Origin: Arthrobacter sp. UM1
GTDB taxonomy: Bacteria; Actinomycetota; Actinomycetes; Actinomycetales; Micrococcaceae
Reading direction: 5' to 3'
Assembly: GCF_020483305.1 (NCBI RefSeq)
Contig: NZ_JACWAB010000001.1
Location: 372,001-436,000 of the forward strand
DNA: 64,000 nucleotides
A program made the position numbers and the translations under genes. The notes beneath the pieces are model-generated. The model made no database searches, was not told the origin of the DNA, and saw nothing but the letters and a program-made list of their open reading frames with translations. Shown piece by piece: positions 16,649 through 24,864 of the stretch; the stretch's first letter is position 1; the number at the start of each line of letters is the position of its first letter.

Positions 16649-17329
16649 TTAGCGTTCAGTCCGCCGCGCGGGGCCTCTCCCGAGGGCCGCCGTCATCGCG
16701 TCCGGGCCGAGCAGCGCCGATCCCCACGCCAGCGCCGACCCGACGCCCACCATCGCTCCCGCGAGCGTGTCCGTGAACCAGTGCACGCCGAGGTACAGGC
16801 GCGTGCCCGCGACCACGGCGATCATGAGCGCGGCGAACGCCCAGACCAGCGCCTTCCAGCGGCGCCGGACGATCATGACGACGACGAGCGCCGCCGTCGA
16901 GAACGCCAGCGAGGCGATGCCCGTCGTGTGGCCCGAGGGAAAGCCGAAGTCCACCTCGGTGACCAGGTGGTCTGTGAGCGGCGGACGATCGCGCTTGAAC
17001 AGGAGCTTCAACAGGAACGTGACGGCAGCCGATCCCCCGACCGCCCCGAGCACGTACGCCGCCGAGCGCCAGGTTCCGGTGCGCCACCAGAGCAGCCCGC
17101 CGATGAGCACCGACAGGACGATCGTCCCCACGGGGCTGAAGATGTTCGTCACGACGACGGCGGCGCTGGTGATCCAGGCCGACCGGTGCTCGATGAACTC
17201 GTCGAGCACGCCCGTGTCCTCACGGGTCGAGAGGCCCACATGGACCACAAGGCCGAGGGCGACGGCGAGGAGGACGAGGGCCGCTCCGGTCCAGAAGGGC
17301 CAGGCCAGGGTTCTGCGCAAATAGGTCAC
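16649..17329 (-). CDS. PAP2-family membrane phosphatase
   Basis: This is an integral membrane phosphatase of the phosphatidic acid phosphatase 2 superfamily, 226 residues from the GTG at 17329. The three active-site motifs are present in order: KLLFKRDRPP (KxxxxxxRP), FPSGHTTG (PSGH) and RLYLGVHWFTDTLAG (the SRxxxxxHxxxD type). About six hydrophobic segments are visible. Such proteins dephosphorylate undecaprenyl pyrophosphate, phosphatidate or phosphatidylglycerol phosphate; the substrate is not decided by sequence. An in-frame GTG at 17419 would add 30 unremarkable residues; I chose the later start because it lies just before the first membrane helix. Neither start has a strong ribosome-binding site. 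Confidence 0.85.
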   Translation of the reverse strand: MTYLRRTLAWPFWTGAALVLLAVALGLVVHVGLSTREDTGVLDEFIEHRSAWITSAAVVVTNIFSPVGTIVLSVLIGGLLWWRTGTWRSAAYVLGAVGGSAAVTFLLKLLFKRDRPPLTDHLVTEVDFGFPSGHTTGIASLAFSTAALVVVMIVRRRWKALVWAFAALMIAVVAGTRLYLGVHWFTDTLAGAMVGVGSALAWGSALLGPDAMTAALGRGPARRTER

Positions 17330-17435
17330 CTCATCATTCTCGCCGACTCCCCCTATGGAGAGACTGTGCCTCGCCCAGCTCCAGGGCATGAGCCTAAGAT
17401 GTGAGAGCACGCATCTCACCCCAGGGAGTCCTCAT

Positions 17436-17825
17436 ATGAGCACCGCGCCTCGGCGCCGCTGGGCCGTCCAGGCTGTCCTCGACGTCGTCCTCGTCCTCGC
17501 CTTCGCCGCCATCGGCCGCTCGAGCCACGGGGAGTCGCCAGACCCCGTCGGGATCCTGACCACTGCGTGGCCCTTCCTCGCCGGGCTGGCGCTCGGCTGG
17601 CTCGTGAGCCGCTCCTGGCGGGCGCCGCATGCGCTCGCTCCGGCCGGCCTCACGGTCTGGCTCGGAACGCTCGCGTTCGGCATGGCCCTGCGCGCGGTGA
17701 CCGGCGGCGGCGTGGCCGTCAGCTTCATCATCGTCGCGGGCGTCTTCCTCGCCCTCGTCCTCCTCGGCTCGCGCGCCGTCCTGGGCGCCCTCGCCCGCCG
17801 TGAAGAAAGGAACCCACAGGCATGA
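17436..17825 (+). CDS. DUF3054 membrane protein
   Basis: This small membrane protein of 129 residues has four predicted transmembrane helices and the DUF3054 pattern: DVVLVLAFAAIGRSSHGE near the N-terminus, WPFLAGLALGWLVSRSW, GLTVWLGTLAFGMALR and FIIVAGVFLALVLLGSRAV. No biochemical function is known for the family. The ATG has AGGGAG upstream. The last bases overlap the following AsnC-type gene as ATGA, so the two are translated together. Confidence 0.85.
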   Translation: MSTAPRRRWAVQAVLDVVLVLAFAAIGRSSHGESPDPVGILTTAWPFLAGLALGWLVSRSWRAPHALAPAGLTVWLGTLAFGMALRAVTGGGVAVSFIIVAGVFLALVLLGSRAVLGALARREERNPQA

Positions 17826-18103
17826 TCACCGCGATCGTCCACATCCAGACCGACACGTCTCTCATCCCGGAGACCGCGCAGGAGCTCGCCGCCTTCCCCG
17901 AGGTCGAGACCGTCTACTCCGTCACCGGCGAATGGGACCTCATCGCGATCGTCCGCGTCGCCGAGCACGAGGCCCTTGCAGACGTCATCTCCGACCGTCT
18001 CTCCAAGGTGCAGGGCGTGGCCGAGACGAGCACGAACATCGCGTTCCGCACGTACTCGGACGCGGACCTGGACCAGGCCTACGACCTGGGCCTCGGAGAC
18101 TGA
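17822..18103 (+). CDS. Stand-alone Lrp/AsnC ligand-binding (RAM) domain protein
   Basis: This 93-residue protein is the C-terminal ligand-sensing domain of the Lrp/AsnC family without the DNA-binding helix-turn-helix. The RAM fold is recognisable from VHIQTDTSLIPETAQELAAF, VYSVTGEWDLIAIVRV and the final STNIAFRTYS. Stand-alone RAM proteins bind amino acids and can pair with full-length Lrp-type regulators. It overlaps the DUF3054 gene and faces trpD, an arrangement widespread in actinobacteria; a link to tryptophan or other amino-acid sensing is an inference. Confidence 0.88.
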   Translation: MITAIVHIQTDTSLIPETAQELAAFPEVETVYSVTGEWDLIAIVRVAEHEALADVISDRLSKVQGVAETSTNIAFRTYSDADLDQAYDLGLGD

Positions 18104-18110
18104 GGCCGCG

Positions 18111-18146
18111 GGCCCGGAGGGGGCACGGCGATCGCTCCCCCGGGCC
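18111..18146. terminator. Stem-loop between convergent RAM-domain gene and trpD
   Basis: GGCCCGG (18111-18117) pairs with CCGGGCC (18140-18146), and the inner G run pairs with C residues across a bulge. It fills the 45-base gap between the two convergent genes and may terminate either; there is no clear T tract. Confidence 0.5.
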
Positions 18147-18148
18147 GT

Positions 18149-19219
18149 CTAGGCCTGCTGCGCCCTCTGGGCCGCCGCCTGGGAGCACTCCACCCAGGCC
18201 TCGAGCTTCTCGATCGCCTGGCCGTTCTCCAGCACCTCGCGGACCCGCTCGATCTTGTCTCGGAGCCTGGATTCGAGCGAGCCGTCCGCGGCGGCGTCGA
18301 AGGCCACGAGCCCCGCGGCCGCGTTGAGCAGCACCGCGTCCTTCGGGGCACCCTCCTCCCCCGCGAGAGTCCGGCGCGCGACGTCCGCGTTGTGGCGCGC
18401 GTCGCCGCCCGTCAGGTCGGCGATGGTCCACGTGCCGAGCCCGAGCTGCGCCGGCTCCACCTCGCACCGGCGCACCTCCCCGTCCCGGACCTCCCAGACG
18501 GTGGAGGGCGCGGTCACCGTGAGCTCGTCCAGGCCGTCCTGCCCGCGGAAGACGAGCCCGCGGCTCCCCCGGCGCGCCAAGACGCCCGCGATGAGCTCCG
18601 CCGTCGTCTCCTTCGGGGTGCCGATCGCCGAGGCCGCAGGATGCGCGGGGTTGGTGAGGGGGCCGAGCACGTTGAAGATCGTCGGGACCCCCATCTGCTT
18701 GCGCGCCGCGGCCGCGAAGCGCATCGAGGGATGGAAGACCTGGGCGAAGACGAAGGCGATGCCCACCTCGCGGAAGATCCCCTCGACGTCTGAGGCCGGG
18801 GCCTCGAGGCTGACGCCCAGGGCTTCGAGAACGTCCGCCGAGCCGGACATCGACGAGGCGGAGCGGTTGCCGTGCTTGACGATGGGCGCGCCCGCCGCGG
18901 AGGCGGCGATCATCGACATCGTCGAGATGTTGACGGTGTTGAGCTGGTCGCCGCCCGTGCCGACGATGTCGAGGCTCTCCCCCGAGACGCCCAGGGGACG
19001 CGCATGGCGTCGCATGGCGTCGGAGAAGCCCGCGACCTCCTCCACCGTCTCCCCCTTGGCGGCGAGGCCCATGAGCAGGGCTCCGAGCTGCGCCTCCCCC
19101 GCAAGGCCGGACATGATCGAGTCCATAGCCCACACCGACTGCTCGTAGGACAGGGAGTGCCCTGCGAGCAGGGGGCGGAGAAGGGACGGCCAGGTGGTCT
19201 CAGCTGCTGCGGCGTTCAC
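18149..19219 (-). CDS. trpD: Anthranilate phosphoribosyltransferase
   Basis: TrpD joins anthranilate to phosphoribosyl pyrophosphate, the second step of tryptophan synthesis. The 356 residues show the family signatures: DIVGTGGDQLNTVNISTMS (PRPP loop), KHGNRSASSMSGSADVLEALG, FVFAQVFHPSMRFAAAAR (anthranilate contacts), FNVLGPLTNPA and GLDELT. The start is GTG; on the minus strand a TATAGC hexamer (19228-19233) ends 8 bases upstream, so the mRNA is probably leaderless. It is separated from the rest of the tryptophan genes, as is usual for actinobacteria with trpD next to ctaE-qcrCAB. Confidence 0.95.
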   Translation of the reverse strand: MNAAAAETTWPSLLRPLLAGHSLSYEQSVWAMDSIMSGLAGEAQLGALLMGLAAKGETVEEVAGFSDAMRRHARPLGVSGESLDIVGTGGDQLNTVNISTMSMIAASAAGAPIVKHGNRSASSMSGSADVLEALGVSLEAPASDVEGIFREVGIAFVFAQVFHPSMRFAAAARKQMGVPTIFNVLGPLTNPAHPAASAIGTPKETTAELIAGVLARRGSRGLVFRGQDGLDELTVTAPSTVWEVRDGEVRRCEVEPAQLGLGTWTIADLTGGDARHNADVARRTLAGEEGAPKDAVLLNAAAGLVAFDAAADGSLESRLRDKIERVREVLENGQAIEKLEAWVECSQAAAQRAQQA

Positions 19220-19227
19220 GACTCAAG

Positions 19228-19233
19228 GCTATA
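19228..19233 (-). promoter_or_regulatory. Probable -10 of a leaderless trpD transcript
   Basis: TATAGC on the minus strand ends 8 bases before the trpD GTG. No Shine-Dalgarno sequence intervenes. Confidence 0.45.
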
Positions 19234-19326
19234 ACTACGGCGCGTAGAAAATCTTTTCGGCCTCGGATCCGCGAGATTCCGGGCTTCTGGCCCCTCCGAC
19301 AGTGGCTCACACCGTGTTGCGTTGGG

Positions 19327-19352
19327 ATTCACAGTGAATTTTTAGACATAAT
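19327..19352 (+). promoter_or_regulatory. ctaE promoter region with a perfect palindrome
   Basis: The inverted repeat ATTCAC-A-GTGAAT (19327-19339) lies directly before the overlapping -10 candidates TAGACA (19343-19348) and CATAAT (19347-19352). CATAAT ends 6 bases before the ctaE GTG, so the transcript may be leaderless. A protein bound to the palindrome would cover the spacer of the promoter. Confidence 0.45.
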
Positions 19353-19358
19353 GGCAGA

Positions 19359-20000
19359 GTGACATCTGCGACCAATGCCCCAGCTCCCGCGACCAGCGCG
19401 ACGCTCAACCGGCCCAACATGGTCTCCATCGGAACCATGGTGTGGCTGGCGAGCGAGCTCATGTTCTTCGCGGGCCTCTTTGCCATGTACTTCTCGCTTC
19501 GCGCAGCGCTCCCCCAGGAATGGGCGGAGGAGGCGGCCAAGCTGAACGTGCCGTACGCGCTCGTCAACACGATCATCCTCGTGTCGAGCTCGGTCACCGC
19601 CCAGTTCGGCGTCTGGCGCGCGGAGGAGATGCAGCCCCGCCGCCGTGGAGGGATCTTCTCCTTCGGCAAGTGGGGCATGATCGAGTGGTTCTACCTGACC
19701 TTCGTGCTCGGCGCGATCTTCGTGGGCGTCCAGGCCTTCGAGTTCGCCACGCTGGTCAACCATGAAGAGCTGTCGATCTCCACGAACGCCTACGGCTCCG
19801 TCTTCTACCTGACCACGGGCTTCCACGGCCTCCACGTGGTCGGCGGACTCCTCGCGTTCCTCCTCATCATCGGCCGCGCTTACCTCGCGAAGCGGTTCGG
19901 CCAGTTCGAGGCGACGGCAGCCATCGTCGTGTCCTACTACTGGCACTTCGTCGATGTCGTCTGGATCGCTCTCTTCTCCGTCATCTACTTCCTCAAGTAG
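19359..20000 (+). CDS. ctaE: Cytochrome c oxidase subunit III
   Basis: CtaE is the non-catalytic subunit III of the aa3-type cytochrome c oxidase. The 213 residues have five predicted membrane helices and the typical pattern MVWLASELMFFAGLFAMYFSLR, WYLTFVLGAIFVGVQAFEF-like segment, GFHGLHVVGGLLAFLLI and SYYWHFVDVVWIALFSVIY. It lacks the first two helices of the seven-helix form, as other actinobacterial CtaE proteins do. The GTG start is fixed by an upstream in-frame boundary; the nearby ATG at 19351 leads to an immediate stop. It opens the ctaE-qcrCAB operon. Confidence 0.95.
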   Translation: MTSATNAPAPATSATLNRPNMVSIGTMVWLASELMFFAGLFAMYFSLRAALPQEWAEEAAKLNVPYALVNTIILVSSSVTAQFGVWRAEEMQPRRRGGIFSFGKWGMIEWFYLTFVLGAIFVGVQAFEFATLVNHEELSISTNAYGSVFYLTTGFHGLHVVGGLLAFLLIIGRAYLAKRFGQFEATAAIVVSYYWHFVDVVWIALFSVIYFLK

Positions 20001-20034
20001 AGCTCGGCTCGCGAACAATAGTTAGGAAACTCTC

Positions 20035-20832
20035 GTGAAGTCACGTTCACTGAACCGGCGCCACCCCTTCGCGATCTTCGCGCTGCTGGTCCTGGCTCTG
20101 GTCCTCACCGGCGGCACCTACGCGTTCGCCACGAAGTCGAATGATGCGAAGGCCGAGTCGAGCTCGAGCGCCTCCGACGTCGAGTCGGGCCAGAAGCTGT
20201 TCGCAGCCAACTGCGCGACCTGCCACGGCCTCCAGGGACAGGGCACCAAGTCGGGTCCGTCGCTCGTCGGCGTCGGCGCCGCTTCGGTCGACTTCCAGGT
20301 CGGCTCCGGCCGCATGCCGATGCAGATGCAGGGCCCGCAGGCCATGCGCAAGCCGCCGCAGTTCAACGACGAGCAGATCAAGCAGCTCGGCGCCTACGTC
20401 GCCTCGCTCGGCCCCGGCCCGTCGGTCCCGACGAACGAGCAGCTGGACTACAGCAAGATGTCCTCCGAGGACATCGCCGAGGGCGGTCAGATCTTCCGCA
20501 CGAACTGCGCCATGTGCCACAACGCCGCGGCCGCAGGCGGCGCGCTGACGCGCGGCAAGTTCGCGCCGACGCTCCAGGGCGTCTCCTCGAAGCACATCTA
20601 CGAGGCCATGGTCACGGGCCCGCAGAACATGCCGGTCTTCTCGGACTCCAACCTCAGCCCCGAGGAGAAGAAGAAGGTCATCGCCTTCCTCAAGACCAGC
20701 GAGGAGCAGGGCTCCCCGGGCGGAGCGAAGCTGGGCTCGCTCGGACCGGTGTCCGAAGGCCTGTTCATCTGGACGGCCGGCCTCGGCGTGGTCATCGCCT
20801 TCACCATCTGGCTGACGTCCCGCTCGCACTAG
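20035..20832 (+). CDS. qcrC: Diheme cytochrome c subunit of the bc1 complex
   Basis: QcrC carries electrons from the Rieske centre directly to the Cu-A site of CtaC, replacing a soluble cytochrome c. The 265 residues have an N-terminal membrane anchor (residues 11-29), two heme c sites (CATCH at about 62-66 and CAMCH at about 158-162) and a C-terminal membrane helix (about 241-260). Distal Met ligands are plausible within MPMQMQ and NMPVF. The GTG start has TAGGAAA upstream. The protein has the normal length of diheme actinobacterial QcrC. It follows ctaE by 34 bases and precedes qcrA by 75. Confidence 0.96.
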   Translation: MKSRSLNRRHPFAIFALLVLALVLTGGTYAFATKSNDAKAESSSSASDVESGQKLFAANCATCHGLQGQGTKSGPSLVGVGAASVDFQVGSGRMPMQMQGPQAMRKPPQFNDEQIKQLGAYVASLGPGPSVPTNEQLDYSKMSSEDIAEGGQIFRTNCAMCHNAAAAGGALTRGKFAPTLQGVSSKHIYEAMVTGPQNMPVFSDSNLSPEEKKKVIAFLKTSEEQGSPGGAKLGSLGPVSEGLFIWTAGLGVVIAFTIWLTSRSH

Positions 20833-20907
20833 AAGCTTGAACGGGCTCGGCCCGATCTGAGGTAGCACAAGTGAAAATCAAACTCGACAACATGGATTGG
20901 AGGAACC

Positions 20908-21927
20908 GTGAGCTCGCATAAGGACTCTTCCCACGCAGTGTCCAGAACGGCTGACACTGCGGACCGCTTCGCGGATCCGGGAATTCCCCCTCACGGTGAT
21001 CGCGTCACGGACACCGATCCGCACGCCGCGAAGGCGGCGGAGCGCCAGGTGGCCCTGCTGTTCGGCTTGTCCGTCCTGGGCACCCTCCTGTTCTTCTTCG
21101 CGTACTTCTGGATGAAGCCCGGCGCGGAGAACCACATCGCAGGCGTCCGCACGCAGAACCTCCTCCTCGGCCTCGGCACGGCGTTCGCCATGTTCGGCAT
21201 CGGCATCGGCGTGGTCCACTGGGCGAAGACGCTCATGCCGGACCACGAGATCGCCGAGGACCGTCACGAGATCCGCCCCGAGCAGGACCGCCAGGACGCC
21301 TCCGCGATCATCGACCAGGTGATCGGCGAGTCCGGCATCGCCCGCCGTCCGCTCATCCGCAACAGCCTCATCGCGGCCGGCGCCCTCGCGCCGCTTCCGG
21401 CCATCGCGATGTTCCGCGACCTCTCGCCGAACATCGACGTCGACCAGCTGCGCCACACGCTCTGGAACAAGGGCGTCAAGCTGGTGCGCGATCCCGACGG
21501 CACCCCGATCCGCGCCGCGGACGTCCAGCTCGGCTCGGCGTTCCACGTCATCCCCGAGAACCTGGAGTCCGCTGAGCACAAGCTCAACGAGAAGGCCAAG
21601 GCCGTTGTCCTCCTCATGCGCCTCGACCCGGACGAGATGCACATCTCCCCCGGTCGCGAGAACTGGCACGTGGACGGCATCGTCGCCTACTCCAAGATCT
21701 GCACGCACGTCGGCTGCCCCGTTGCCCTCTACGAGCAGCACACGCACCACCTGCTGTGCCCCTGCCACCAGTCGACGTTCGACCTCACCCAGGAGTGCAA
21801 GGTCATCTTCGGCCCGGCAGGCCACGCCCTTCCGCAGCTTCCGATCGAGGTCGATTCGGACGGCTACCTCGTGGCCCAGTCCGACTTCCACGAGCCCGTC
21901 GGCCCGTCTTACTGGGAACGAGGTTAA
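20908..21927 (+). CDS. qcrA: Rieske iron-sulfur subunit of the bc1 complex
   Basis: QcrA holds the [2Fe-2S] cluster that accepts electrons from menaquinol. The 339 residues include an N-terminal extension with three hydrophobic segments, typical of actinobacteria, and the cluster loops CTHVGC and CPCHQ near residues 264-291, which supply two Cys and two His ligands. After the clusters GPAGHALPQLPIEVDSDGYL is the conserved GPAxRPLP-type stretch. The GTG start follows GGAGGAACC. The gene is three bases before qcrB, so the two are coupled. Confidence 0.96.
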   Translation: MSSHKDSSHAVSRTADTADRFADPGIPPHGDRVTDTDPHAAKAAERQVALLFGLSVLGTLLFFFAYFWMKPGAENHIAGVRTQNLLLGLGTAFAMFGIGIGVVHWAKTLMPDHEIAEDRHEIRPEQDRQDASAIIDQVIGESGIARRPLIRNSLIAAGALAPLPAIAMFRDLSPNIDVDQLRHTLWNKGVKLVRDPDGTPIRAADVQLGSAFHVIPENLESAEHKLNEKAKAVVLLMRLDPDEMHISPGRENWHVDGIVAYSKICTHVGCPVALYEQHTHHLLCPCHQSTFDLTQECKVIFGPAGHALPQLPIEVDSDGYLVAQSDFHEPVGPSYWERG

Positions 21928-21930
21928 GAC

Positions 21931-23607
21931 ATGTCGAATACTCCCAACGACACGTTCGTCCCCGCGACGAAGCTCGGCCGGTTCGCCAACTTCGTCGACT
22001 CCCGCACTGGCGGCTCCGCCATGGTCAAGGAGTTCGGCCGCAAGATCTTCCCGGACCACTGGTCCTTCATGTTCGGCGAGGTCGCGCTCTACTCGTTCGT
22101 CATCCTGTTGCTCTCGGGCACGTTCCTGACGTTCTTCTTCGACCCCTCGATGGCTGAGACCCACTACTCGGGCTCGTTCATCCAGCTCAAGGGCGTCGAG
22201 ATGTCCGTGGCCTACCACTCGGCCCTCGACATCTCGTTCGACATCCGCGGCGGCCTCTTCATGCGCCAGGTCCACCACTGGGCCGCGCTCATGTTCGTGG
22301 CCTCGGTGTCGGTCCACATGCTCCGCGTGTTCTTCACCGGCGCCTTCCGCCGCCCGCGCGAGCTCAACTGGGTCGTCGGCGGCGTCCTCCTCATCCTCGC
22401 GATGGCGGAGGGCTTCACCGGCTACTCGCTCCCCGATGACCTGCTCTCCGGCAACGGCCTGCGCATCATCGACGGCGTGATCAAGTCGATCCCGATCATC
22501 GGCACGTACATCTCCCTCTTCCTCTTCGGCGGGGAGTTCCCGGGCAGCGACATCATCAGCCGCCTCTACGTGCTCCACATCCTGCTCATCCCGGCCATCA
22601 TCCTGCTCATGATCGTCATCCACCTCTTCATGGTTGTCGTTCACAAGCACACGCAGTACCCGGGTCCGGGCCGCACCAACTCCAACGTCGTCGGCTTCCC
22701 CGTCGGCCCGGTGTACGCGGCCAAGGCAGGCGGCTTCTTCTTCATCATCTTCGGCATCATCGCGATCATCTCGGGCCTGTTCACGATCAACCCGATCTGG
22801 AACTACGGTCCGTACGATCCGTCCCCGGTGTCCGCAGGCACGCAGCCTGACTGGTACATCGGCTGGGTCGACGGTGCTCTCCGCCTGATGCCGGGTGTTC
22901 TGGGCAACTTCAGCTTCGAGTGGAACATCCCGTTCCCCTGGGGCAAGAACACGCTCGTGCTCAACGTCCTCCTGCCGGCCCTCGGCCCGGCTCTGGGCCT
23001 CCTGACGCTCATGTTCACGTGGCCGTGGATCGAGCGCTGGGTGACCAAGGACAACCGCGAGCACCACGTCCTCGACCGCCCGCGGAACGCGCCGTTCCGC
23101 ACGGCCGTCGGTGTGGCAGGCTTCATCTTCTACTGCACCCTCTGGGCTGCGGCCAGCTCCGACCTCATTGCCACGCACTTCCACGTGTCTCTCAATGACG
23201 TCACCTACTGGCTGCGCGCGCTCTTCTTCCTCGGTCCGATTCTCGGCTTCATCATCACGCGCCGCGTCTGCCTTTCGCTCCAGCGCAAGGACCGCGAGAT
23301 CGTGCTGCACGGCCGCGAGACCGGACGCATCGTGCGCCTGCCGCACGGCGAGTACCAGGAGATGCACGAGTCGCTCGACCCGTACAAGCGTCACCGTCTG
23401 GTGCACTTCAACTCGTACGAGGTCATCCCGGCGACGCCGGACATCGACGGCAAGCTCTCCGGCAAGGAGCGCCTGCGCGGTCGCCTGTCCCGCCTCTTCT
23501 TCGAGGATCGAGTCGCACCGGTGACCCCGGCGGAGCTTGAGGAGGCCCATCACGGCCACCACGGCTCCGTTGAGGGCCAGGGCTCGCACAAGGCGATCGG
23601 ACACTAG
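21931..23607 (+). CDS. qcrB: Cytochrome b subunit of the bc1 complex
   Basis: QcrB is the membrane subunit that oxidises menaquinol and carries hemes bL and bH. The 558 residues have about eight to nine membrane helices, the first paired heme ligands in GLFMRQVHHWAALMF and HMLRVFFTGAFRRPRELNW, and the quinol-site GYSLPDD plus the Qo loop PxxW-type region near GAYDPSP. The long charged C-terminal tail (after about residue 440, ending DRVAPVTPAELEEAHH) is characteristic of actinobacterial QcrB. It ends the operon, followed 22 bases later by a terminator. It is the target type of anti-tuberculosis imidazopyridines. Confidence 0.95.
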   Translation: MSNTPNDTFVPATKLGRFANFVDSRTGGSAMVKEFGRKIFPDHWSFMFGEVALYSFVILLLSGTFLTFFFDPSMAETHYSGSFIQLKGVEMSVAYHSALDISFDIRGGLFMRQVHHWAALMFVASVSVHMLRVFFTGAFRRPRELNWVVGGVLLILAMAEGFTGYSLPDDLLSGNGLRIIDGVIKSIPIIGTYISLFLFGGEFPGSDIISRLYVLHILLIPAIILLMIVIHLFMVVVHKHTQYPGPGRTNSNVVGFPVGPVYAAKAGGFFFIIFGIIAIISGLFTINPIWNYGPYDPSPVSAGTQPDWYIGWVDGALRLMPGVLGNFSFEWNIPFPWGKNTLVLNVLLPALGPALGLLTLMFTWPWIERWVTKDNREHHVLDRPRNAPFRTAVGVAGFIFYCTLWAAASSDLIATHFHVSLNDVTYWLRALFFLGPILGFIITRRVCLSLQRKDREIVLHGRETGRIVRLPHGEYQEMHESLDPYKRHRLVHFNSYEVIPATPDIDGKLSGKERLRGRLSRLFFEDRVAPVTPAELEEAHHGHHGSVEGQGSHKAIGH

Positions 23608-23629
23608 TCCGAGGCCCATTCCGGCGCAC

Positions 23630-23667
23630 AAGGCCCGCTCTCCCCTCCGGGGAGGGCGGGCCTTTCT
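23630..23667 (+). terminator. Rho-independent terminator after qcrB
   Basis: Stem AAGGCCCGC (23630-23638) pairs with 23656-23664, continued by CTCCCC with GGGGAG around a TCC loop, followed by TTTCT. It separates the respiratory operon from the following small islet. Confidence 0.85.
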
Positions 23668-23751
23668 GCTGCGTCTCCCTCCCGCCCCTCACTCGTTCCC
23701 ATCCCGTCGAGCAGCATGACGAGCGCGGCATGCTCCTGGCTTGGAGCGCTC

Positions 23752-24652
23752 TCAGATCAGCTCTGCCACCGGCCCCTCATGGACCGCCTCATAGATGGCG
23801 TTTCGGATGGCGTTGGCCTCAGCGGAAGTCAGAGTCCGGTCGATGGGACGCAGCATGATCCGCAGGAGGAGGTTGCCCTGTCCGTCACGCGTGCCCAGCC
23901 TGGTGCGCGCAGCTTTCGGCAGCTCTTCGTGCCGTGTGCTGCCGAGCACCTCGAGCGACTCGACGAGCTCAGCGTCGTCGCCGAGGGCGAGACGCACCCG
24001 GTCTCCCAGCGTCTCTGCGTCCTCGTCAGCATCGACGACGACGGAGATGTCCCGACGCGCCGTGGAGCACGTCGATCTGCAGGCCGCCAAGCGTGTACGG
24101 ATGCGTCACGGCGGTTGTCCTCCACTGCGCGCCCGGGAGCACTGCCTCGACCAAGCGGCCGGCCATCGTGCGCAGGTCCTCGTCGCACAGGTCCTCGTCG
24201 CGCAGTGGTGACCTGCTGCGGAGGCGCCACAGGTCCACCTGGTGCGGCTCCCCCACATGGATGCGGTCCACAGCGTCGCGACGGTAGACCAGGCCGGGCG
24301 CCACGAGCAGCTCGTCGACGCCGGTCCTGCCCGCATAGTCCTCAAGAGCGCGCGGAAGCTCAGCGCTCATGTGGCTGCGGAGCATCACCGTGGGGCTGAT
24401 GTAGCGGGTGTAGCGCCGGGCCCGCGTGACGTCATCCGGCCTATAGCCGAGGCGATCGCAGTTGTCCCGAACCGGAACAATCGGCGAGCCGCGCAGACAT
24501 CGGATGGAGGTGCCCCCATCGGCCTTCAAAGCGTCCAGGACTGCGTTCAGAAGGGCCTGCATGGCGTGAGGCCCTTGGCCTGGGTCGGTCAAGTCGCGCA
24601 CGGTGAGCGCACGGTGGAGCTGGTCAGCAGTGACATAGTCGGCAGGCGACAT
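23752..24652 (-). pseudogene. PheRS-like ligase with FDX-ACB domain, broken by an internal deletion/frameshift
   Basis: Two minus-strand frames form one gene. The first, from ATG 24652 (after GGAGACC), reads through a class II phenylalanyl-tRNA synthetase-like core: LTDPGQGPHAMQALL (residues 21-35), TVMLRSHMSAELP, PGLVYRRDAVDRIHVGEPHQ (motif 2-like, 119-138) and THPYTLGGLQIDV (183-195). The second frame encodes an FDX-ACB anticodon-binding domain (RRDISVVVDADED to LLLRIMLRPIDRTLTSAEAN). The frame changes near 24056-24066. No motif 3 (GLGLERL-type) lies between them. In monomeric PheRS about 90 residues separate these regions, so the segment is probably deleted and the gene nonfunctional. Canonical PheRS is alpha-beta, so this would be a paralogue of unknown substrate. 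A 15-base tandem duplication gives DEDLCDEDL inside. Confidence 0.7.
24173..24201 (-). repeat. 15-base in-frame tandem duplication in the ligase gene
   Basis: CAGGTCCTCGTCGC occurs at 24173-24186 and again at 24188-24201 (period 15). It gives the repeated peptide DEDL in DEDLCDEDL at residues 152-160 of the ligase frame. Confidence 0.7.
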
Positions 24653-24864
24653 GAGAAGGTCTCCAAGAAGAGTGCAGGGACAAGGCACAGGAAAGTGCTC
24701 CCCCGGCCGTGCCTGCGAAGACCTGCTGCGCTACGAGCGCGCGTTGAAGACCCCGCGGCCATCACCCGGCCGGGGGTCCCGAAATCGCTGTTGCATCCGC
24801 ATGGCAACCCAGTGTAGCGACCTCACCGGAGAACGGCGAGACCCGCCGACAGCCGCCCGGCGGC

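Noticed and set aside
20878-23631. Long minus-strand open frame opposite qcrCAB
   Set aside because: It mirrors the conserved plus-strand genes and has no recognisable domain or start signal.
24700-24860. Possible tRNA or small RNA between gntR and the ligase gene
   Set aside because: A GGGGTCCCGAAATC stretch looked like a T-arm, but no acceptor stem or anticodon arm can be folded around it.
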